Assembly (NCBI GenBank): GCA_001800085.1
Contig: MGUS01000120.1
Span: forward strand, 7,540-13,165
Length of the DNA: 5,626 nt
Source of the DNA: Elusimicrobia bacterium RIFCSPLOWO2_01_FULL_60_11
GTDB lineage: Bacteria; Elusimicrobiota; Elusimicrobia; 2-02-FULL-39-32
Direction: 5' to 3'
Below the pieces are notes generated by a model. The model did no database searches. It was not told the origin of the DNA and worked only from the letters and a program-made list of their open reading frames with translations. Below, piece by piece: positions 1-5,021 of this stretch; position 1 is the stretch's first letter, and each line of letters begins with the position of its first letter. A program made the position numbers and the translations under genes.

Positions 1-484
1 CCGCCTCTATAAGGAAATCCGCACGCGCCTGGGGCTGGCCTATTGGGTGGGGACGAGTTTTTCTGAGCCGTGGGACTACGGCACATTGGCCGCCGCCTGC
101 CAGACCAAAAGCAAGAGCGTGGGCAAGACCATCGACGCGATCTTAGAGGAGATGGGGCGCATGACGGCGTCGGAGGTATCCGTCGAGGAGCTTGAATTCG
201 CCAAGGAATCCATCTCCAATTCGTTCGTGTTCCGGTTCGGCTCCTCCCACGCCATCGTGACCCAGAAGATGTCCCTGGAATATCACGGCTACCCGCCCGG
301 CTACCTGGAGACCTATGTGGACAACATACGGCGCGTGAGCGCGGGGGACGTCCTGGCCGCGGCGAAGAAGTACCTGCGTCCTGAAAAAATGACCCTCATC
401 GTTGTGGGGGATCAGAAGGATTTTGACGCCAAGCTGGAGGATTTCGGGCGGGTCGAAAAGGCGGATTTGAGGATAGGGGAATGA
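1..484 (+). CDS. M16 family zinc-peptidase-like protein, C-terminal domain (5' truncated)
   Basis: The frame is open from base 2 and ends at TGA 482-484, giving 160 residues of a longer protein; the ATG at 47 is internal. The visible part opens with RLYKEIRTRLGLAYWVGTSF, the typical M16 C-terminal-domain segment (KEIR..xGLAY), and continues through a helical stretch ending in a VSAGDVLAAAKKYL-type helix and the closing strand MTLIVVGD. This is the Peptidase_M16_C fold of PqqL/insulinase/processing-peptidase relatives. In bacteria these proteins occur as an active HxxEH-bearing subunit and an inactive partner that supplies the R/Y substrate-binding pair. The HxxEH region lies off the window, so I cannot tell which this is. 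They commonly act in the periplasm or cytoplasm on peptides. The stop overlaps the EVE gene start by 4 nt, so the two are probably co-transcribed. The family call is firm; catalytic status is unknown. Confidence 0.88.
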   Translation, partial: RLYKEIRTRLGLAYWVGTSFSEPWDYGTLAAACQTKSKSVGKTIDAILEEMGRMTASEVSVEELEFAKESISNSFVFRFGSSHAIVTQKMSLEYHGYPPGYLETYVDNIRRVSAGDVLAAAKKYLRPEKMTLIVVGDQKDFDAKLEDFGRVEKADLRIGE

Positions 485-891
485 ATCATTGGCTGGTCAA
501 AACGGAACCGGACGTTTATTCCTGGGAGAGATTCGTGAAGGAAGGCCGCGCCATGTGGGACGGGGTGAGGAACTACCAGGCCAGGAACAACCTGATGAAG
601 ATGAAAAAGGGGGACAAAGTCCTTTTTTACCACAGCAATGTGGGAAAGGAAGTGGTGGGCGTGGCCGTTGTGGCCGGGGAACATTACCCCGACCCTACGG
701 CCAAAGAGCCCGGCTGGGCGGCGGTGGACTTAAAACCGGTAAAAGAGCTGCAGAGGCCAGTCGGACTGGACCGGATCAGGTCCGTGCCCGGACTCAAGGA
801 CATGCTGCTCCTGCGCCATAGCCGGCTTTCCGTCATACCGGTCGCTGCAGCAGAGTTCCGCGCCATCCTCAGAATAAGCGAGGCTGCCTAA
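481..891 (+). CDS. EVE domain protein (THYN1-like, PUA superfamily)
   Basis: This is a complete 136-residue protein that is almost all one EVE domain. Family landmarks are visible in order: HWLVKTEPDVYSW at residues 3-15, WDGVRNYQARN at about 26-36, the GDKVLFYHSN strand at about 44-53, GVAVV...YPDPTA in the middle, and the C-terminal LLLRHSRLSVIPV before a final helix. EVE domains belong to the PUA-like fold and bind modified bases in nucleic acid; eukaryotic THYN1 is a relative. The bacterial single-domain version has no settled cellular role. The ATG overlaps the M16 stop (ATGA at 481-484), with GAGGA at 469-473 seven nt upstream, so translation is probably coupled. It ends 8 bp from the stop of the convergent winged-helix gene, with no terminator hairpin in between. 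I see no restriction or modification gene beside it, so a defence role is not indicated here. Confidence 0.93.
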   Translation: MNHWLVKTEPDVYSWERFVKEGRAMWDGVRNYQARNNLMKMKKGDKVLFYHSNVGKEVVGVAVVAGEHYPDPTAKEPGWAAVDLKPVKELQRPVGLDRIRSVPGLKDMLLLRHSRLSVIPVAAAEFRAILRISEAA

Positions 892-899
892 GAAGAAGT

Positions 900-1253
900 T
901 CAATTCAACACCCGGCCTTCTATCCTGTATCCCATCCCCAGAACATTCTGGATCAAAACCCCCGCTTGGAATCCTATCTTCTCGCGGATCTTGGAGATGA
1001 GCCCCGCGACGGACTCCTCTTTTTCCCCGTAAGGATCGCCGTATAACTTCTCATTGATGTCCCGCACCCGCACGACCGCTCCCTTATAAAGCAGAAGCAG
1101 CCAGAGGACCTCGAATTCCTGGTATCTGAGTTGTATGATTTTTCCGAAGACCCTCGTCTGGTGGGCCAGACGGTCCATCTCGATGCACTCGTGTTCTAGA
1201 ACTTCAGGTTCCGCCGCTCCCCCTGAGGGCGTGTTAAGGGATTTAGTAGTCAT
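900..1253 (-). CDS. Stand-alone OmpR/PhoB-type winged-helix DNA-binding protein
   Basis: This 117-residue protein matches the C-terminal effector domain of OmpR/PhoB response regulators (Trans_reg_C) without a receiver domain. After a roughly 20-residue polar leader come the N-terminal strands (about residues 18-44), the segment IQLRYQEFEVLWLLLLYKGAV, the VRDINEKLYG helix, the recognition-helix region EESVAGLISKIREKIG, and the terminal wing LIQNVLGMGYRIEG. The usual LT at the start of helix 1 is LR here. I chose ATG 1251-1253 because AAAGGAG (1260-1266) sits 6 nt upstream; a TTG at 1271 extends the frame but would place that Shine-Dalgarno site inside the gene. With no receiver it cannot be switched by a histidine kinase in the standard way, so its signal is unknown. 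It has the 179-bp AT-rich repeat region upstream and may bind there. A role as transcription factor is inferred from the fold. Confidence 0.85.
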   Translation of the reverse strand: MTTKSLNTPSGGAAEPEVLEHECIEMDRLAHQTRVFGKIIQLRYQEFEVLWLLLLYKGAVVRVRDINEKLYGDPYGEKEESVAGLISKIREKIGFQAGVLIQNVLGMGYRIEGRVLN

Positions 1254-1259
1254 GTCAGA

Positions 1260-1266
1260 CTCCTTT
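1260..1266 (-). promoter_or_regulatory. Shine-Dalgarno site deciding the winged-helix gene start
   Basis: The minus strand reads AAAGGAG here, 6 nt before ATG 1253-1251. It is the strongest ribosome-binding site I found in the window. It favours the ATG over the in-frame TTG at 1271, and it shows that the organism uses Shine-Dalgarno initiation for at least some genes. Confidence 0.8.
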
Positions 1267-1368
1267 GACAACTATCCCTCGGCGGTGGATAATGTGTTGT
1301 GCCTAAGTGTATACAGCAATTCTTGTGCCTGGGGGGAATTGAGGCGTTCCTTTGAGGGAAACAGGATA

Positions 1369-1420
1369 TGTGGAGTAAATTATCCACAGGTTGTGGATAA
1401 TAATCCACAATCTATCCACA
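1369..1420. promoter_or_regulatory. DnaA-box cluster
   Basis: Two perfect DnaA boxes are present: TTATCCACA at 1380-1388 (plus) and the same 9-mer on the minus strand at 1392-1400. Next to them are one-mismatch copies TAATCCACA at 1401-1409 (plus) and CTATCCACA at 1412-1420 (plus), and a two-mismatch copy TACTCCACA at 1369-1377 (minus). A further one-mismatch box, TTATCCACC, lies outside the cluster at 1284-1292 (minus). The E. coli DnaA consensus is TTATNCACA. Four good boxes in 41 bp of low-GC DNA, followed by an AT-rich stretch at about 1427-1449, is the architecture of a replication origin or a DnaA-responsive promoter. That DnaA binds here is inferred from the motif match. The repeats could also be binding sites for the neighbouring winged-helix protein. 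Confidence 0.6.
1380..1400. repeat. Perfect 9-bp inverted repeat
   Basis: The arms are TTATCCACA (1380-1388) and TGTGGATAA (1392-1400), with a 3-bp spacer GGT. The right arm can instead pair with either downstream copy: TTGTGGAT (1391-1398) with ATCCACAA (1403-1410, 4-nt loop), or TTGTGGATA (1391-1399) with TATCCACAA (1413-1421, 13-nt loop). The segment therefore has three mutually exclusive pairings. Confidence 0.85.
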
Positions 1421-1421
1421 A
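1403..1421 (+). repeat. Direct repeat of ATCCACAA with 11-bp period
   Basis: ATCCACAA occurs at 1403-1410 and again at 1414-1421, exactly 11 bp apart. A third near-copy, ATCCACAG, is at 1382-1389, 21 bp before the first. An 11-bp period is one DNA turn and is the half-site spacing typical of PhoB/OmpR-type binding sites. Confidence 0.75.
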
Positions 1422-1432
1422 GCTGGAATATC

Positions 1433-1684
1433 TTATTTATGCTTCTTTTTGGGTTTGGGCTTGCGCTTTTTGGGCTGGCACTGGGGGGTGCACTCGATGG
1501 CCTTGCATAAGGAAGCGTGAAGACCTTCCGGAGGCGGGCAGCACTCGAGATCGTGGCAGAGTTCAACGGTCTTTTGCAGAGTGTGGAAGAAAATCTTGTC
1601 GAATTCCTTCTCCAAAGCGTCGAAATCCATGTCGCCGTCCATGAATTTGTCCATCATGCGCCAGATGCGGTCGAAGTCGTTCAT
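1433..1684 (-). CDS. Small Cys- and Lys-rich protein coupled to the sigma factor (unknown function)
   Basis: I do not recognise this 83-residue protein. It has three zones: an acidic, Phe/Met-rich amphipathic part (residues 1-33, many Asp); a cysteine zone with Cys43, 48, 49, 60, 65 and 69, flanked by His34, 44 and 56, in which two C-x4-C elements (43-48 and 60-65) sit around a PPPEG turn; and a strongly basic tail (residues 72-83, mostly Lys/Pro). It has no signal peptide or membrane segment, so it is probably cytoplasmic. Its ATG overlaps the sigma-factor TGA (1681-1684), which argues for coupled translation and a shared job. Anti-sigma factors often sit in this place, but the usual ZAS motif HxxxCxxC is absent; the nearest match is H56-x3-C60-x4-C65-x3-C69. 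It may be a metal- or redox-sensing sigma partner. That is inference from position and cysteines only. Confidence 0.7.
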   Translation of the reverse strand: MNDFDRIWRMMDKFMDGDMDFDALEKEFDKIFFHTLQKTVELCHDLECCPPPEGLHASLCKAIECTPQCQPKKRKPKPKKKHK

Positions 1685-2301
1685 GTTCTTTTGAAATACT
1701 CCGAGAGTTTTTCCCTTACATGCAGCCGCGCGCGATGCAGGCGGGTCTTGACCGATGGCAGCGAGATCCCCAATATCTTGCGGATGTCCTCGTTGGGAAG
1801 CCCCTGGACGTCGCTTAAGTGCAGGACGGTCCTGTATTTCTCCGGCAGTTCCCCTATGGCCGCGTTCAGGCGGTCGCGCAGTTCCTTGTTCTCCAAGCTG
1901 GCCAGGGGGTTGTCCGACCAGTCCCCCGCGAAGTCCCGCTTGATCTCCTCCCCGTTATGTTCGATGGGGACGTCCAGCGAGACGGTGGAAAGCTTCTTTT
2001 TCCGCTTCTTCATGAGAAGCGTGTTGACCGCGATGCGGTAGAGCCAGGTGGAGAAGCTGGAGCGCTCCTTGAAGGATTTCAAATTCCGCCAGGCCGATAT
2101 GAAGGTCTCCTGGAAAAGGTCCGCGGCCTCCGTCTCGTTCTTGGTCATGGAAAGGAGCAGGCTGTAGATCTTGGGCTCATGTTTTTTGATGAGCTCCTCG
2201 AAGGCCTTGGGGTCGCCGGCCCGGGCTTTCTGCAGGAGGACGGTTTCCACGGAGTCCTTTGGTTGGATGCGCCCGGCGAGCGTTGGATTCACAAGGCTCA
2301 T
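1681..2301 (-). CDS. ECF-type RNA polymerase sigma factor (RpoE-like)
   Basis: This is a complete 206-residue protein with the two-domain ECF layout. Region 2 spans about residues 24-103, with DLFQETFISAWRNL (61-74) for core binding and FSTWLYRIAVNTLLMKKRKKK, split here as FSTWLYRIAVNT (83-94) plus a basic run, for the -10 contact. A linker of about 35 residues follows. Region 4 is at about 140-203, with LPEKYRTVLHLSDVQGL and the helix-turn-helix NEDIRKILGISLPSVKTRLHRAR, which reads the -35 element. Region 3 is absent, as expected for ECF factors. It directs core polymerase to a specific set of promoters. The 83-residue Cys-rich gene overlaps its stop and is the best candidate regulator. ATG 2301 is the first possible start after an in-frame stop at 2311-2313, and it has no Shine-Dalgarno site. 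It is divergent from mnmE across 34 bp. Confidence 0.95.
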   Translation of the reverse strand: MSLVNPTLAGRIQPKDSVETVLLQKARAGDPKAFEELIKKHEPKIYSLLLSMTKNETEAADLFQETFISAWRNLKSFKERSSFSTWLYRIAVNTLLMKKRKKKLSTVSLDVPIEHNGEEIKRDFAGDWSDNPLASLENKELRDRLNAAIGELPEKYRTVLHLSDVQGLPNEDIRKILGISLPSVKTRLHRARLHVREKLSEYFKRT

Positions 2302-2335
2302 AGTATAATATTAGCAGTTATTCTAAAATCAACCC
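2302..2335. promoter_or_regulatory. Divergent sigma-factor/mnmE promoter region, possibly leaderless both ways
   Basis: Only 34 bp separate the two divergent ATGs, and neither has a purine-rich Shine-Dalgarno site. On the plus strand TAAAAT (2324-2329) lies exactly at -12 to -7 from the mnmE ATG, and a perfect TATAAT lies at 2304-2309. On the minus strand TAATAT (2313-2308) lies exactly at -12 to -7 from the sigma ATG, overlapping TATTAT (2310-2305), which has TTGATT (2332-2327) 16 bp upstream. Start sites at or next to the ATGs would give leaderless or nearly leaderless mRNAs. The only -35 candidate for the plus-strand TATAAT is TTGGAT (2284-2289) with a short 14-bp spacer. Confidence 0.45.
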
Positions 2336-3724
2336 ATGAATCCCTCCTTCCTGGCCCAGGACACCATCGCCGCCCTCGCGACCCCGCCGGGCGAAGGCGC
2401 CATAGGCGTCATCCGCCTCTCCGGCCCGGATTCCATCGCTTTGGCTTCATCGTTCCTCGAGCTTTCCCCCGTGCCGCGGCAGGCCAAGCTGGCCGTATTC
2501 CGCCAGAATGGCCGGCGGATAGACCAGGTCGTGGCCACCGTCTACCGGGGCCCCGCATCTTTCACGGGGGAAGACATGGTGGAGATATCCTGCCACGGGG
2601 GAACATCCGTTCTCCGCCAGGTGATGGGGGCCCTGGTCCGGGCCGGGGTGCGGTCGGCGGAACGGGGGGAATTCTCTCAGAGGGCTTTTTTGAACGGCAA
2701 GATGGACCTGCTCCAGGCCGAAGCCGTCGCCGATCTGATATCGGCGCGCACGGCCGGATCCGGCAGAGCCGCCCTGTCCAATCTTGAAGGAAAACTTTCG
2801 GGCGAAGTGCGGGCCGTGAGGAACGCTCTCGTTGAAGCCGCGGCGTCGCTGGAGGTGGCCTTGGACCATTCCGACGACCCGACCGTGGGGACGGCCCTCA
2901 CATTCAAGGAGATTGGCTCACGCATTGAAGTCCAGGGACAAAAGATCGGCCGCCTTCTGGCGAGCTATGAATCCGGACGTCTTTTGAAGGAGGGTGTGAA
3001 GATCGCCATCGCGGGCAGGCCCAACGCCGGCAAGTCCTCCCTGCTCAATTCCTTATTGAGCAGCGACCGCGCCATCGTCTCACCCCATCCGGGCACCACC
3101 CGCGACACCTTGGAAGAGGGTTTCGACCTTCTGGGCATCCCCGCCGTTCTGATCGACACCGCGGGTCTGCGGGCCCACACCCAAGACCCCGTGGAGGAGA
3201 TCGGCATGGAGCGCACGCGCCGGGCCATACTGGAATCCGACATGGCGGTGGTGGTGATGGATTCCGCCTCCGAGATATCGGGCGACGACGAGCGCATCGC
3301 GGGCCTCATGAACGGGAAAAAAGCCGTGGTGGCCTTGAACAAGGGGGACCTTCCCGCCAAGACGGACCTGCCGCGCGTCCGCAAGCTTTTCCCGGACAGG
3401 CCCCTGGTCTCGGTCTCGGCGCTCAAGGGCGAGGGCATGGAGGAGCTCCTGCAAGCGCTCCGGGGCCAGGTGCAGGGCATCCATGGAATTGAAGATCCCG
3501 AGGGTTCGGAGGCCGTCGTGACATCGCTCCGCCACAGGGACTGCCTGGCGCGCGCGAAGGAGAGTCTGGACAAGGCGGGGGATGTGATCCGCCAAGGAGG
3601 AGCGGAGGAACTGGCCGCGCTGGAAATAAGGGAGGCCTTGGAGTCCCTGGGGGAACTGACGGGCGAAAGCGCCGAAGCCGACATTTTAGATAAGATCTTC
3701 TCGGGTTTCTGCATAGGCAAATGA
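2336..3724 (+). CDS. mnmE: tRNA modification GTPase MnmE (TrmE)
   Basis: This is a complete 462-residue MnmE, the usual length. With MnmG it installs the (carboxymethyl)aminomethyl group at C5 of wobble uridine 34 in certain tRNAs, using methylene-tetrahydrofolate and GTP. The N-terminal folate-binding/dimerisation domain (about 1-120) opens DTIAALATPPGEGAIGVIRL and carries FTGEDMVEISCHGG (76-89); a helical domain follows from RAFLNGKMDLLQAEAV (117-132). The inserted G domain has GRPNAGKSS (G1, 227-235), TTRDT (254-258), DTAGLR (274-279), NKGD (335-338) and SALKG (361-365). The C-terminus is the diagnostic FCIGK, with the conserved Cys459. All key residues look intact. ATG 2336 is the first start after an in-frame TAA (2324-2326), and it has no Shine-Dalgarno site. 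mnmG is not in the window. Its stop overlaps the CDF gene start by 4 nt. mnmE often lies near chromosomal origins, which matters for the DnaA-box cluster about 0.9 kb away. Confidence 0.98.
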   Translation: MNPSFLAQDTIAALATPPGEGAIGVIRLSGPDSIALASSFLELSPVPRQAKLAVFRQNGRRIDQVVATVYRGPASFTGEDMVEISCHGGTSVLRQVMGALVRAGVRSAERGEFSQRAFLNGKMDLLQAEAVADLISARTAGSGRAALSNLEGKLSGEVRAVRNALVEAAASLEVALDHSDDPTVGTALTFKEIGSRIEVQGQKIGRLLASYESGRLLKEGVKIAIAGRPNAGKSSLLNSLLSSDRAIVSPHPGTTRDTLEEGFDLLGIPAVLIDTAGLRAHTQDPVEEIGMERTRRAILESDMAVVVMDSASEISGDDERIAGLMNGKKAVVALNKGDLPAKTDLPRVRKLFPDRPLVSVSALKGEGMEELLQALRGQVQGIHGIEDPEGSEAVVTSLRHRDCLARAKESLDKAGDVIRQGGAEELAALEIREALESLGELTGESAEADILDKIFSGFCIGK

Positions 3725-4620
3725 GGCCCGTCCCCCATTCCCATCATCACAAGGACATGGCTCACTCCAAGAAGGCCTTGGGGCTGGCCCTGGCCGCCAC
3801 CGTTTCCATCCTGGTCGTGGAGGTCCTGGGCGGCCTCTGGACCCATTCGCTCGCCCTCCTCTCCGACTCCGCGCATGTCTTCATGGACGCCTTGAGCTTC
3901 GGCCTCACCTACCTGGCCATCGTGTTCGCGGAAAAACCCATCTCCGACTCGCGCACCTTCGGGCTGCACCGGCTGGAGGTCTTTGCCGCGCTCATCAACG
4001 GGCTCACGGTGTTCCTGATCGCTCTCGTCATCACGGCTGCCGCCATCAGGCGGCTCCATCACCCCCAACCCATCCACACGCTCCCCATGCTCTCCATCGC
4101 GCTGCTCGGCCTGGCGGTCAATCTTTTCGTCATCTGGAAGCTCCGGCCCCTTTTGGGCGAGGACGTCAACGTCCGGAGCGCGTTCCTCCACGCTTTGGGG
4201 GACGCCCTGGCCAGCGTGGCCGTTGTGGCGGGGGGTGTCGTCATCTATTTCACGGGGGCCTGGGTCGTGGATCCGGCCATGGCCATTTTGGTGGCGGCGG
4301 TGATCTTCGTGGGCGTCTACGGGCTTTTCCGGGATTCCGTCCAGATCCTGCTGGAAGGGGCTCCCAAGGGGCTGGAGAAGGACAAGATCATCGCCGCCGT
4401 CGAGGATATCGCGGGCCCCGGAGCCGCGCGGGACCTCCACATCTGGAGCATCTGTTCGCACATCCGTTCGCTCTCGCTCCATGTCGTCCTGCCCGAGGCG
4501 CGCATGAAGGACCAGGCGGCCATACTCGCGGAGATCAACTTGAGCTTGGAGAGAAAATTTAATATTGTTCATACAACGATCCAAATCGAACCTGAGGGAG
4601 GGTCCTTGAGCCATGCCTAA
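3721..4620 (+). CDS. Cation diffusion facilitator family transporter (zinc-type, CzcD/ZitB-like)
   Basis: This is a complete 299-residue CDF protein, an inner-membrane metal/proton antiporter that exports divalent metal. A short His-rich N-terminus (H6, H8-H10, H15) is followed by six predicted membrane spans. Span 2 holds SDSAHVFMDALS with H52 and D56, and span 5 holds FLHALGDALASVAVV with H157 and D161. This HxxxD/HxxxD set is the transport site typical of zinc-preferring CDFs (zinc, possibly also cadmium or cobalt). The cytoplasmic C-terminal domain (about 205-299) shows ILLEGAPKGLEKDKI and DLHIWSICSHIRSLSLHVVL with His residues able to bind regulatory metal. The ATG overlaps the mnmE stop (ATGA), and the last 8 nt overlap the next gene, so it is embedded in this operon-like run. 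I see no metal-responsive operator. Metal specificity is predicted from the motif only. Confidence 0.95.
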   Translation: MRPVPHSHHHKDMAHSKKALGLALAATVSILVVEVLGGLWTHSLALLSDSAHVFMDALSFGLTYLAIVFAEKPISDSRTFGLHRLEVFAALINGLTVFLIALVITAAAIRRLHHPQPIHTLPMLSIALLGLAVNLFVIWKLRPLLGEDVNVRSAFLHALGDALASVAVVAGGVVIYFTGAWVVDPAMAILVAAVIFVGVYGLFRDSVQILLEGAPKGLEKDKIIAAVEDIAGPGAARDLHIWSICSHIRSLSLHVVLPEARMKDQAAILAEINLSLERKFNIVHTTIQIEPEGGSLSHA

Positions 4621-5014
4621 AAAGAAAGCGCCCAAGAAAAAAGTCAAACCCGTCAAGAAATCAGCGGCGGCGAAGCCGAAAAAGAAGGCCTCCTCATCCC
4701 GCGCTCCGTCGAAAGCCAAACGCGCTCCTCTCCTGCCTCTGGCCCCCAAGGCGCCCCCGGGACTGCCGGGCGAGAAGTTCCTCGGCAAGGTGGAGGATTA
4801 CTTCGGCAAGATATCCGTCGCGGCCTTCACCCTCAAAGAGGCCTTGTCCGTGGGGGACACCATCCATCTCCACGGCCACACCACGGATTTCACCGAAGAG
4901 GTGAAGTCCATGCAGATCGACCATGAGACCGTTCAAAAGGCCGCGAAAAAGGCCGCGGTCGGGATCAAAGTGAGCGAGAAATGCCGCAAAGGGGATAACG
5001 TTTACCTCATCTAA
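4613..5014 (+). CDS. EF-Tu domain-2-like small protein with histone-H1-like basic tail
   Basis: This 133-residue protein has two parts. Residues 1-50 are a disordered Lys/Ala/Pro/Ser tail (KKKAPKKKVKP, KKSAAAKPKKKASSSR) resembling histone H1 or AlgP tails. Residues 57-133 are a compact beta-barrel of the kind annotated as translation elongation factor-like protein, similar to EF-Tu domain 2 and to the C-terminal domain of U32 peptidases: GKVEDYFGKISVAAF, VGDTIHLHGHTTDFTEEV, KSMQIDHETV, GIKVSEKCRKGDNVYLI. The barrel is usually a stand-alone protein of about 80 residues or a U32 C-terminal domain, so the tail is an addition. Nucleic-acid or ribosome binding is plausible, but the family has no proven job that I can name. 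ATG 4613 lies inside the end of the CDF gene; GGGAGG (4596-4601) sits 11 nt upstream, which is rather far. It is followed closely by the MFS gene. Confidence 0.85.
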   Translation: MPKKKAPKKKVKPVKKSAAAKPKKKASSSRAPSKAKRAPLLPLAPKAPPGLPGEKFLGKVEDYFGKISVAAFTLKEALSVGDTIHLHGHTTDFTEEVKSMQIDHETVQKAAKKAAVGIKVSEKCRKGDNVYLI

Positions 5015-5021
5015 GACCGGT

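Larger units (their letters stand above)
1254..1432. other. AT-rich intergenic region with repeat cluster (candidate oriC or operator region)
   Basis: This 179-bp gap lies between the stop of the 83-residue gene (1433) and the start of the winged-helix gene (1253), both on the minus strand. It is the upstream region of the latter and the 3' flank of the sigma operon. By hand count, 1361-1440 is about 34% GC, far below the flanking genes. It holds the DnaA-box-like cluster (annotated separately), an isolated TTATCCACC on the minus strand at 1284-1292, and an imperfect 11-bp direct repeat beginning TTGTGCCT at 1297 and 1323. I see no convincing promoter for the winged-helix gene: a weak TTGCTG (1314-1319) and CATTAT (1289-1294) pair on the minus strand has a 19-bp spacer. 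I see no hairpin followed by a T-run that would end the sigma transcript, and no small gene that I can support. Confidence 0.7.

Noticed and set aside
481..891. EVE protein as part of a restriction or defence island
   Set aside because: EVE domains can occur in such systems, but no nuclease, methylase or McrB-like gene is present and the neighbour is an M16 peptidase.
885..905. Terminator between the convergent EVE and winged-helix genes
   Set aside because: The 8-bp gap has no inverted repeat with a T-run on either strand.
1254..1271. TTG start at 1271 for the winged-helix gene
   Set aside because: It would add six residues and place the strong AAAGGAG site inside the coding region; ATG 1253 with 6-nt spacing is a better start.
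1135..1644. 169-codon plus-strand frame and 87-codon minus-strand frame (1303-1566) over the AT-rich gap
   Set aside because: Both run through the repeat region into real genes in another frame, have no ribosome-binding site and no family-like sequence. The 83-residue gene is preferred because its start is coupled to the sigma factor and its composition is structured.
1819..2787. 322-codon open frame on the plus strand
   Set aside because: It is antisense to the sigma factor and out of frame with mnmE, which together explain the region. Its product has no family features and its second half is Gly/Arg/Pro-rich.
2965..4788. 607-codon open frame on the minus strand
   Set aside because: It lies antisense to the end of mnmE, the whole CDF gene and the start of the EF-like gene, all confidently identified. 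Its product is low-complexity, rich in Arg, Asp, Glu and Gly, with no recognisable domain, as expected for a shadow frame in GC-rich DNA.
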